Assembly (NCBI RefSeq): GCF_000230695.2
Contig: NC_020541.1
Location: 3,968,001 to 4,032,000 of the forward strand
DNA: 64,000 nucleotides
Source of the DNA: Rhodanobacter denitrificans
GTDB taxonomy: Bacteria > Pseudomonadota > Gammaproteobacteria > Xanthomonadales > Rhodanobacteraceae
Direction: 5' to 3'
The translations under genes and the position numbers were made by a program. Shown here one piece after another: positions 20,526 to 33,197 of the stretch; the first letter of the stretch is position 1, and the number at the start of each line of letters is the position of its first letter. The notes under the pieces were generated by a model. It saw only the letters and a program-made list of their open reading frames with translations. It did no database searches and had not been told where the DNA came from.

Positions 20526-20603
20526 GTGCGGGAGCGCACCCTGTATGCGATGGCTGTTTCGTCATGCGACGGAAAACATCGCGCGCAAGGTGCGCTCCTG
20601 CAC
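20526..20603. repeat. 78-bp palindromic REP-like element
   Basis: Near-perfect terminal arms (15 nt, 14 matches: GTGCGGGAGCGCACC against the complement of GGTGCGCTCCTGCAC) flank an inner imperfect dyad (GCGATG...CATCGC). It fills almost all of the 88-bp space between two convergent stop codons. Long cruciform-capable repeats of this kind are dispersed in many gammaproteobacterial genomes and can act as bidirectional terminators. Confidence 0.65.
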
Positions 20604-20607
20604 GGCC

Positions 20608-21630
20608 TCACTGCGGCACGTCGACCTGATAGCCCTCGGCCTGCAGAGTGGCGAGGTAGCCGCCCGGCTTCAGCAGTTCGTCCATCGGCAGCAGGGCGAA
20701 GGTCTGCGCGTTGTCATGCAACGCCTTGCGCGCGGCGGCCAGCCAGGTGGCGCGCTGCTGCGCCGGCACGTCGCCGAGGCCCAGCGCCTGCGCAAAGCCG
20801 GCACCGGCGACGGCCGCCACGCAGGCGTCGCGGCGGTCGCTGTCGGGCAGTTCGCGCAGCGCCTGCAGGTCGCCGGTGGCCCAGGCGTTGGCGCGCGCGG
20901 TCATCGCCGGCAGGTCGTGCTCGACGCTGTCCAGGGTGCGGATGAAGCAGGTGACGTCGCGCGGCGCGGCCTGCTTGAACGCCTTGATCGCCGCGCGCGG
21001 ATGCTCGATCAGCACGTGGTAGTCGGTCGCCAGCTCCGGCACGCCGTGGCGCTTGGCCAGCGCGTCAATATTCGCCCGGATTCCGCCGGAGCGGCTCAGC
21101 CCGTTCGCTTTCAGCGCCTTCCTGTACAGCTCCTGCGACGCGAACAGCGGGCGCCAGCGCTCGACGCCGCGATCGTCGCCGAGGTACTTCTGCTTCAGCA
21201 CCTGCCAGCGCGCATACACCGGCGGCGGCAGCACCTGCTGCAAGGTGGCGCCATCGTCGTTCTTGCGTGCGCCATAGGCCGCCGGCAGCAGCAACAGCTT
21301 GCCGAGGAAGCCGACGTCGGCCTTCAGCTGCACCGACGGTTCCAGCAGCACCTGCTGCGAGGCGGCGATCACCTCGTCCACCTCGCGCGACTGCCACTGC
21401 ATCGCGCGCGGCAGCGGCGACAGCGTGCCGAGCACCCACAGCACGTGGTCGCCCTTCGATACCTTCCACAGGCCAGGCCCCGGCTGCACGCCAGTGACCA
21501 CCACGACCGGAAGATCGGCGACGGCGGCGGTCGACGCGGCAGCCGGCGCAACCGAGGTGGCCGCCGACTGTGCGAAGGCAGGCGACAACCCTGCCAGGGC
21601 GAGCACGAAAACAAGATGCAGCGAACGCAT
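20608..21630 (-). CDS. TraB/GumN family exported protein
   Basis: 340 residues from MRSLHLVFVLALAGLSPAFAQS, a Sec signal peptide with GAGGAG upstream. The TraB/GumN domain follows: PGLWKVSKGDHVLWVLGTLSPLP and QSREVDEVIAASQQVLLEPS are its N-terminal motifs, and DALAKRHG and ELPDSDRRDACVAAV lie later. Members are predicted extracytoplasmic metalloprotease-like proteins; GumN-type genes occur in Xanthomonas but their role is undefined. The longer frame upstream is not supported. Confidence 0.82.
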   Translation of the reverse strand: MRSLHLVFVLALAGLSPAFAQSAATSVAPAAASTAAVADLPVVVVTGVQPGPGLWKVSKGDHVLWVLGTLSPLPRAMQWQSREVDEVIAASQQVLLEPSVQLKADVGFLGKLLLLPAAYGARKNDDGATLQQVLPPPVYARWQVLKQKYLGDDRGVERWRPLFASQELYRKALKANGLSRSGGIRANIDALAKRHGVPELATDYHVLIEHPRAAIKAFKQAAPRDVTCFIRTLDSVEHDLPAMTARANAWATGDLQALRELPDSDRRDACVAAVAGAGFAQALGLGDVPAQQRATWLAAARKALHDNAQTFALLPMDELLKPGGYLATLQAEGYQVDVPQ

Positions 21631-21698
21631 GCCGGACGACTCCTCTTCGACAGTCGCCATTGTGGCAGGCCGATCCTGAGCCGCAGGTGGCCCGCATG

Positions 21699-21734
21699 AA
21701 CGAAACGGGGCGCCTCGCGACGCCCCGTTTCGTT
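21699..21734 (-). terminator. rho-independent terminator after icd
   Basis: A perfect 14-bp stem (AACGAAACGGGGCG / CGCCCCGTTTCGTT) with an 8-nt loop lies 23 nt after the isocitrate dehydrogenase stop; the minus-strand 3' arm ends T-rich. Confidence 0.75.
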
Positions 21735-21757
21735 TCAGGCGCGCATGCTTCAGCGCG

Positions 21758-27480
<5,723 letters not shown>

Positions 27481-27898
27481 CGGGCGTGCTTCGCTCAATC
27501 AGCAGTCATCAAACATGGAGGTGCACTCCCATGCCTCGCACATCTAGGGATGGTCTGACCAACTGCCTTCCGGTCGATTCCGTGCGCGATGGGCTCCTGC
27601 CTGGGCAAAAAGTACTCGTCTTGATGACCGCATGCCGCCCCCTTTGCGCCACGGCGCGCCCTTTCGGGCCGCTGCGGGCACAGTAACCGTACGCTGCCTG
27701 CATCAACGTTCTGCGCACCATCCACAGATTGACCGGCGCGAACAGCATCGTTATCTGCGCGCCATCCTCCGCTAGGCCCTTGTAGCGCGCCTCACGTGAC
27801 CCCGACGCCTTCAGCCATCAAGTTGCTACCAGTCCACACCCCACAGGGGAAAGGAAATAAACTTGCTATATATACCTTAAATAACTAGTTTATTTTCC
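27481..27898. other. 418-bp non-coding region of lower GC
   Basis: No ORF here is convincing: the short frames (66-79 codons) lack ribosome-binding sites and third-position GC bias. Base composition is visibly less GC-rich than the flanks, and the last 50 bp are strongly AT-rich ahead of the hipB-like gene. It may be remnant DNA brought in with the hipBA pair. Confidence 0.5.
27855..27895 (+). promoter_or_regulatory. AT-rich promoter/operator of the hipB-like gene
   Basis: A perfect 9-bp inverted repeat (AAATAAACT at 27855-27863, AGTTTATTT at 27887-27895) with a 23-nt spacer ends 3 nt before the start codon. A third, imperfect half-site (AAATAACT) sits at 27879. The spacer holds a TATATATA run. 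HipB/Xre antitoxins commonly repress their own operon from such dyads, so this is a candidate autoregulatory operator. Confidence 0.5.
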
Positions 27899-28213
27899 AT
27901 GCCAAAGCGCACCCCACCCATCTTTCCGGCCGCCGCCGAGCGTCTGACAGCGCTCGGCGCCCGGTTGCGCGCTGCTCGCTTGCGGCGGCGCATGACGCAG
28001 GCGGCGCTGGCGGCGCGGGCCGACGTGTCGTTGCCCACTTTGCGCAAGCTGGAACAAGGCGAAGGTTCGAGCAGTCTGGCCACCTTGTTGCGGGCGATGG
28101 AGGTGCTGGGGCTGGATCACGACCTCGACCTGCTGGCCAAGGAGGACGAACTCGGCCGCCGCCTGCAGGACATTCGACAGGTGGGTGCGCCGCGCGGCAG
28201 GCGCAAGTCGTGA
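27899..28213 (+). CDS. Xre-family HTH regulator, HipB-like antitoxin
   Basis: 104 residues. A helix-turn-helix occupies about residues 16-70 (LGARLRAARLRRRMTQAALAARADV, then SLPTLRKLEQG). The tail is basic (APRGRRKS). It overlaps the downstream hipA-like frame by GTGA, the normal translational coupling of hipBA modules. The antitoxin looks intact while its partner is broken, so it may persist only as an orphan DNA-binding protein. Confidence 0.85.
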   Translation: MPKRTPPIFPAAAERLTALGARLRAARLRRRMTQAALAARADVSLPTLRKLEQGEGSSSLATLLRAMEVLGLDHDLDLLAKEDELGRRLQDIRQVGAPRGRRKS

Positions 28214-28603
28214 GTGCGCGCTCGGAAACCGTACTGGACGTGGTGCTGGACGACGCCACGCTCGGGCCAACCATAGCCATCGGCAGCTTGCGTTGCGAGC
28301 GGCACGGTGGCAGCGAGGCGATCAGCTTCGCTTACCACCGCGACTATATCGAACGACGACGGAGCGTGGCCATCGCGCCCGACCTGCCCCTGGTCGCCGG
28401 ACCGTCGTGGCCTGCGCGCGAGCAGGCCTTGTTCGGCATCTTCCGCGACATTTCGCCGGATCGCTGGGGCCGCATGCTGATGGAGCGGCGTGAGGCACTG
28501 GAGGCGCGCGAAGCGAAGCGGCGCCTGCGGCGTCTCTCCGAGTGGGACTTCCTGACGGGCGTTGATGACTGCACGCGCATGGGCGCCTTGCGCCTTCGCC
28601 AAA

Positions 28604-28627
28604 CCGCAGCGAAGAGCTGCGGCCTCA
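28604..28627 (+). repeat. 24-nt palindromic repeat, copy 1
   Basis: Identical to 28678-28701. Each copy contains a CCGCAG/CTGCGG stem with a 7-nt loop (CGAAGAG). It marks the point where HipA homology ends, so insertion or recombination at this repeat probably caused the truncation. Confidence 0.6.
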
Positions 28628-28677
28628 TTGAAGCAAGGTGGGCGGCGGCGGCGGCGTTTGCGGGCGTCGACGGTGAT

Positions 28678-28701
28678 CCGCAGCGAAGAGCTGCGGCCTC
28701 A
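28678..28701 (+). repeat. 24-nt palindromic repeat, copy 2
   Basis: Identical in all 24 bases to the copy at 28604-28627, 74 bp away. Both copies carry the same CCGCAG/CTGCGG stem-loop. Confidence 0.6.
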
Positions 28702-28833
28702 CAGAATAGCCAAGCAAGACTCTCACCCAACCGGATAACGCCATTCCGCGCCAGCTACGCGGTTATGGTCGAGCAGTTCTCCCGCACACGGGCGGACCGC
28801 GGTTCCAGGCAGACGCGGCGCATATGCGCTAGT

Positions 28834-28872
28834 GCGTGAGTAAAGCGCGGCGGGGTCGCGCTTTACTCACGC
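28834..28872. terminator. perfect 16-bp hairpin after the hipA remnant
   Basis: GCGTGAGTAAAGCGCG at 28834-28849 pairs perfectly with 28857-28872 around a 7-nt loop. The left arm contains the TGA stop of the remnant frame; the right arm ends 19 nt from the convergent lipoprotein stop. It is probably a bidirectional terminator. Confidence 0.65.
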
Positions 28873-28891
28873 CTCTGTGCCTTCTCGCAAC

Positions 28892-29425
28892 TTATTTGAC
28901 CGTGAAATCCTTGCTGGCGACCTGCTTGCCGTCCAGCGAGATGTCCACCTTGTAGTTGCCGGCCGGGAAACCGTCGGGCTTGCTGATCATGAAGGCGGTG
29001 GTCTCCGGACCCATCGCATTGAGCGTCTTGCTGTCCTCGTGCACCACCTGGCCATCCTGGTAGGTCCATTTCGCCGCCAGCGTGGCGGTACCGCTGCCGC
29101 CGGTGTCGACCGAGGCGTAGATGGTGTCCTTCGGCGCGAAGCTGGTGCCGCTGGCGAGGATCTTGTGGTTGGCGTCGACCGTGGAGCCCAGCTCCACCGC
29201 GCCGACCGTGACGGCCAATGGCGCACCGTTGTTCATCGCCATCGGTGCGGTGGCGGCCGGCGCAGGCGCCGGTGGGGTGGCGGGCGTCATGGCCGTTGCC
29301 GCCGGAGGCGGTGCCGTGGACGGCGCCGGCGCCGCCGATTCGTTGTCTTTCTTGCCACAGGCGCCCAGCACCACCGTCGCGGCCAGCAATGCGGCAAGGA
29401 TCAAGGGTTGGCGAGTCATCTTCAT
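28892..29425 (-). CDS. hypothetical lipoprotein
   Basis: 177 residues. The signal peptide ends in a lipobox (VVLGAC, Cys about 23), followed by a Pro/Ala/Thr-rich linker (about 28-65) and a small beta-rich domain (about 70-177) with ILASGTSFAPKDTIYASVDT and FPAGNYKVDISLDGKQVASKDF, reminiscent of an Ig-like or chaperone-usher-like fold. The residue after Cys is Gly, so outer-membrane sorting is plausible. AGGAGG precedes the ATG. It follows the LysM gene by 16 bp, probably in one operon. No family recognised. Confidence 0.8.
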   Translation of the reverse strand: MKMTRQPLILAALLAATVVLGACGKKDNESAAPAPSTAPPPAATAMTPATPPAPAPAATAPMAMNNGAPLAVTVGAVELGSTVDANHKILASGTSFAPKDTIYASVDTGGSGTATLAAKWTYQDGQVVHEDSKTLNAMGPETTAFMISKPDGFPAGNYKVDISLDGKQVASKDFTVK

Positions 29426-29441
29426 GGAGGTGCCTCCTGCT

Positions 29442-29738
29442 TCAGGATTTGGCGGGAATCTTCAGGACCTGGCCGACCCTGATCCGGTCCGGATCGGAAA
29501 GCTGGTCGCGGTTGGCGTCGAAGACCGCCTTCCATGCATTCGCGTCGCCGTAGAAGTGTTTCGCGATCTTCGTCAGGTTGTCGCCGGCCACCACGGTATA
29601 GGTGGCGGGTCGGTCGGCGGTGGAGCCGACCTGCGACTGCACGTTGCCGAAATCCGCCTTGGGTGGCGCATCCGGCGCGGTGGATTTCACCCCACCCTGC
29701 ACATTGGAAAAATCCGCCCTGGGGGTCTCGTTGCCCAT
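29442..29738 (-). CDS. LysM-domain protein
   Basis: 98 residues from MGNETPRADFSNVQGGV, with GGAG upstream. The C-terminal LysM domain (about 47-96; TYTVVAGDNLTKIAKHFYGDANAWKAVFDAN and PDRIRVGQVLKIP) is of the YgaU type that binds peptidoglycan. There is no signal peptide with this start. The N-terminal half contains two copies of an A-D-F-x-N-V-Q motif 25 residues apart. It is first gene of a two-gene unit with the lipoprotein, which suggests an envelope-associated pair. Confidence 0.82.
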   Translation of the reverse strand: MGNETPRADFSNVQGGVKSTAPDAPPKADFGNVQSQVGSTADRPATYTVVAGDNLTKIAKHFYGDANAWKAVFDANRDQLSDPDRIRVGQVLKIPAKS

Positions 29739-29849
29739 CGCACGCAACTCCGTCCGGAACAGGAAGTCCGTGATAACCGCCTCGCGGTTAACGGCCTGTG
29801 AGCGTTCTGGCATAGCATTCAGCCGGATCTCGTGCGGCAGGCAACCGGA

Positions 29850-32800
29850 TCAGCCGATACCCGGGCGGACCACCATGGGCTTGCGCCCCTGCCGCCGCGC
29901 CCACCACGCTTTGCGCCGCTCGGCGAGGCACGAGAACACCACGTACAGCGCCGGGGTGCTGAGCAGGGTCAGGCTTTGCGAGATCAGCAGGCCGCCGATC
30001 AGGGCGATACCGAGCGGGCGGCGCAGTTCGCTGCCTTCGCCGAGGCCGATGGCGATCGGCAGCGCGGCGAGGATGGCGACCATGGTGGTCATCATGATCG
30101 GGCGGAAGCGCACGGTGCACGCCTCGCGCGCCGCCTCCAGCGGGCTCTTGCCGTGCTCGCGCTGGGCGACCAGGGCGAAGTCGATCATCATGATCGCGTT
30201 CTTCTTGACGATGCCGATCAACAGCACCAGCGCGATCTGCGCCACCACCGACAGCTCGGTGCCGGTGATCCACAGCGCCAGCAGCGCGCCCACGCCGGCG
30301 GCCGGCAGGGTGGACAGGATGGTGATTGGGTGGATCAGGTTCTCGTACAGCATGCCGAGCACGATGTAGACGGTGAGTACGGCGGCCAGGATCAGCCAGC
30401 CCATGCCGCTCTGCGACTGCTGGAAGCGACGGAAGTCGTTGCCCATCTGCACGCGGATGTCACCGGGCATGCGCATGTTCTTCACGGTGGCCTGGATCAC
30501 CGCCATTGCCTCACCCATGCTCACGCCCGGCGCGAGGTTGAAGCTCAGGTCCATCGTGGTGTACTGGTTTTCGTGGGTGATCTGCGAGGGCGCCAGCCCC
30601 GGCTGCTGCTGCGCGAACGCGGTGATCGGAATCATCCGGCCGCTGCCGGAGCGCACGTAGATGCGGTTGAGCGCCTCCGGCGTGGCGGTCTGTTCGGGCA
30701 GCGCGTTGACCACCACCTGGTACTGGTTGATGTCCGAGTAGATGGTGGACACCTGGCGCTGGCCGAACGCGTCGTACAGCGCGCCGTCGATGGCGCCGAT
30801 CGACACGCCCAGGCGCGCGGCCTTGTCGCGGTCGATCACGATGTTCTGGCGCAGGCCGGCCTCGTCGACGTCGGTGCCGACGTCGCGCAGCTTCGGGTTC
30901 TTCTTCAGCTCGGTCTGCAGTTTCGGCAGCCATTCCTGCAGGCTGGCCAGGTCGTTGCCCTGCAGCGAGACCTGGTACTGCGCGCCCTGGCTGGTGCCGC
31001 CGCCACCGCCGCTGGGCAGGTCCTGCACCGGGCGCAGGCGCAGGTTGAGGTCGGGATAGTTCGCGGCCTTCGCGCTGAGCCGCGCGAGCACCGCGAAGGT
31101 GTCGTCCTGGCGGCCTTCGGCGCGGGTCTTCAGGTCGATGTTGAACGAGCCGCTGGTGCCCTGCCGGCTGCTGCCCAGGCGCGAACCCACGGTGGCGACG
31201 TCGGGGTCGGCCATCAGCATGGTGGTGAGCCGCTCCAGCCGCTGCCTGCTTTCGGCGAACGAGACGGTGGCGCTGGAACTGGCGCGGCCCCAGATCAGGC
31301 CGGTGTCCTGCGCCGGGAACAGGCCGGTCTTGACCACGCCGAACAAATAAAAGGTGACCACGATCAGCACTAACGGGGTCAGCGAGAACAGCAGCGCGTG
31401 GCGCAGCGAGAAGTTCAACGCGCGGGTGTACACGCGCAGCATGCCGGCGTGGAAACCGTCCAGCGCGCGCGCGCGCCGCGACGGCTGCGTCTTTTCCTTC
31501 GCGGCATGCCCGTTGAGAAAGCGCCCGCACAGCGCCGGCGTCAGCGTCAGCGAGACCAGCGCCGAGACCACGATCGCCGCCACCAGGGTCACCGAAAACT
31601 CGTGCATGAACATGCCGGTGACGCCGCCGGCAAACAGCAGCGGGATGAACACGGCGATCAGCGAGGCGGTGATCGAGACGATGGTGAAGCCGATCTCGCG
31701 CGCGCCGGCGAGGGTGGCCTGCATGCGCGACATGCCCGCGTCGATGTGCCGGATGATGTTCTCGATCACCACGATCGCATCGTCGACCACGAAGCCGATC
31801 GCGATCACCAGCGCCAGCAGGGTGAGGTTGTTCAGCGTGTAGCCGAGGATGTACATCACCACGAACGCACCGGCCAGTGACAGCGGCACCGCCACCGCGG
31901 CGATCAGGGTGGGCGCCAGCCGGCGCAGGAACAGCGCCATCACCAGGATCACCATCGCCAGCGAGATCAGCAGCGTGGCCTGCACCTCGTGCAGCGAGGC
32001 GCGGATGGTCGGCGTGCCGTCGAAGAACGGGGTCAGCACGGTGGCCGGCGGCAGGTAGTCGCGCAGCAACGGCAACTGATCCCTGACCAGGTCGACGGTG
32101 GCGATGACGTTGGCGTCGGCCTTCTTGTAGACGTACATCAGCACGGCCGGCTTGCCGTGGAACCAGGCCGCCTGGTACGCGTCCTGCTGGCCGGCGTAGA
32201 CCTTCGCCACATCGGCCAGCCGCACCGGCGTGCCGTTGCGGCTGGCGATCACCAGCCGGGCGAAGTCCTCGGCGCTGTGCAGCTGGGTGGTGGCGCTGAT
32301 CGCCATGGTGGTCTTGCCGTTGGACAGGAAGCCCTCCGGCGAAGTCAGGTTGGCCGCGCTCAGCGCGTTGCGCAGCTGGTCGGGCGACAGCCCCATCGCG
32401 TTCAGCGCGCGCAGGTTCACGTCGACGCGGATCGCCGGTGTGGCAGCGCCGGCGATCTCCACCGACGACACGCCCGGCAACTGGCGCAGCCGCTGCGCCA
32501 GCAGGGTGTCGGACAGGTTGTACAGGTCGGCCGCCGACTGCGTGGCCGAAGTCAGCGCCAGCGCGATGATCGGGTCGTCGTTCGGGTTCGCCTTCTGGTA
32601 GCTGGGCGCGCCGTTGAGGCCGCTGGGCAGATCCGGCGCCGCCGAGTTGATCGCCGCCTGCACGTCGCGCGCGGCGGAATCCAGGTCGGTGCCGTTGCGG
32701 AACATCATGAAGACGAAGGTGCGGCCCTCGGAACTGGACGAGCGCATCGTCTCGATGCCGGGCACCTGGCCCAGGTGCCGTTCCAGCGGTGCGGCCACGG

Positions 32801-32984
32801 TGGACGCCATCGTGCTGGCGTCCGCGCCGGCCTGGCTGGCCTGCACGAAGATCGCCGGGAACTGCATGTTCGGCAGCGCCGCCACGCCGAGCAGGAAGTA
32901 GCCGATCATGCCGCCCACGAACAGGCCGATCGCCAGCAGCGAGGTGCCGATCGGGCGGCGGATGAAGGTGCCGGAGAGGTTCAT
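29850..32984 (-). CDS. mdtC: RND efflux permease, MdtC-like
   Basis: 1044 residues, typical HAE1 RND pump. The N-terminus is FIRRPIGTSLLAIGLFVGG. Twelve TM segments are arranged as 1+5 and 1+5 around two large periplasmic loops; TM4 carries the proton-relay pair in FVVDDAIVVIENI, and the second half has GIVKKNAIMMIDFA. The partner pump gene and a membrane-fusion gene lie upstream in the order mdtA-mdtB-mdtC, so it is assigned by synteny as the MdtC subunit. MuxC is an alternative name. Substrates are unknown. Confidence 0.85.
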   Translation of the reverse strand: MNLSGTFIRRPIGTSLLAIGLFVGGMIGYFLLGVAALPNMQFPAIFVQASQAGADASTMASTVAAPLERHLGQVPGIETMRSSSSEGRTFVFMMFRNGTDLDSAARDVQAAINSAAPDLPSGLNGAPSYQKANPNDDPIIALALTSATQSAADLYNLSDTLLAQRLRQLPGVSSVEIAGAATPAIRVDVNLRALNAMGLSPDQLRNALSAANLTSPEGFLSNGKTTMAISATTQLHSAEDFARLVIASRNGTPVRLADVAKVYAGQQDAYQAAWFHGKPAVLMYVYKKADANVIATVDLVRDQLPLLRDYLPPATVLTPFFDGTPTIRASLHEVQATLLISLAMVILVMALFLRRLAPTLIAAVAVPLSLAGAFVVMYILGYTLNNLTLLALVIAIGFVVDDAIVVIENIIRHIDAGMSRMQATLAGAREIGFTIVSITASLIAVFIPLLFAGGVTGMFMHEFSVTLVAAIVVSALVSLTLTPALCGRFLNGHAAKEKTQPSRRARALDGFHAGMLRVYTRALNFSLRHALLFSLTPLVLIVVTFYLFGVVKTGLFPAQDTGLIWGRASSSATVSFAESRQRLERLTTMLMADPDVATVGSRLGSSRQGTSGSFNIDLKTRAEGRQDDTFAVLARLSAKAANYPDLNLRLRPVQDLPSGGGGGTSQGAQYQVSLQGNDLASLQEWLPKLQTELKKNPKLRDVGTDVDEAGLRQNIVIDRDKAARLGVSIGAIDGALYDAFGQRQVSTIYSDINQYQVVVNALPEQTATPEALNRIYVRSGSGRMIPITAFAQQQPGLAPSQITHENQYTTMDLSFNLAPGVSMGEAMAVIQATVKNMRMPGDIRVQMGNDFRRFQQSQSGMGWLILAAVLTVYIVLGMLYENLIHPITILSTLPAAGVGALLALWITGTELSVVAQIALVLLIGIVKKNAIMMIDFALVAQREHGKSPLEAAREACTVRFRPIMMTTMVAILAALPIAIGLGEGSELRRPLGIALIGGLLISQSLTLLSTPALYVVFSCLAERRKAWWARRQGRKPMVVRPGIG

Positions 32985-33093
32985 GCGATCGACGAAAGCG
33001 GGGATGGGCGAAGCGGGCTGATCATCCCACCCTCAACGCGCGGGCCGCGAAAAGGTTGATCGCGCGGCGGCGCGAAGAGCGACCCCACCCCGA

Positions 33094-33156
33094 CCCTCCC
33101 CTGCGAGCAGGGGAGGGAGCAAAGCACGGCTCCTCCCCCTGCACAGCAGGGGGAGG
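33094..33156. repeat. paired C/G-rich palindromes
   Basis: Two perfect 11-bp hairpins occur in the mdtB-mdtC spacer: CCCTCCCCTGC/GCAGGGGAGGG (33094-33117, 2-nt loop) and CCTCCCCCTGC/GCAGGGGGAGG (33132-33156, 3-nt loop). They are sequence-related to each other. They lie inside the presumed efflux operon and may reduce transcription or stabilise mRNA between mdtB and mdtC. Confidence 0.65.
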
Positions 33157-33197
33157 TTGGGAGGGGTGCTTCTGGCCGGGACGTCGGGCGCTGCCAG

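Larger units (their letters stand above)
28210..28839 (+). pseudogene. truncated HipA-like kinase remnant
   Basis: The open frame starts GTG, overlapping the hipB-like stop. Residues 1 to about 129 match the N-terminal HipA region (AISFAYHRDYIERR, LFGIFRDISPDRWGRMLMERRE, EWDFLTGVDDCTRMGALRLR). After MGALRLR the sequence stops resembling HipA exactly where a 24-nt repeat begins (28604); the rest is unrelated and Ala/Arg-rich. Full HipA is about 400-440 residues, so the whole catalytic kinase lobe, including the HxD/Mg-binding motifs, is missing. Kinase activity is not expected. Confidence 0.75.

Noticed and set aside
27486..27748. Short frames (66-79 codons) on both strands between the SNF2 and hipB-like genes
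   Set aside because: They overlap each other, lack ribosome-binding sites and coding bias, and match nothing I recognise.
28210..28839. Intact HipA toxin kinase
   Set aside because: Homology ends at about residue 129 and the catalytic lobe is missing.
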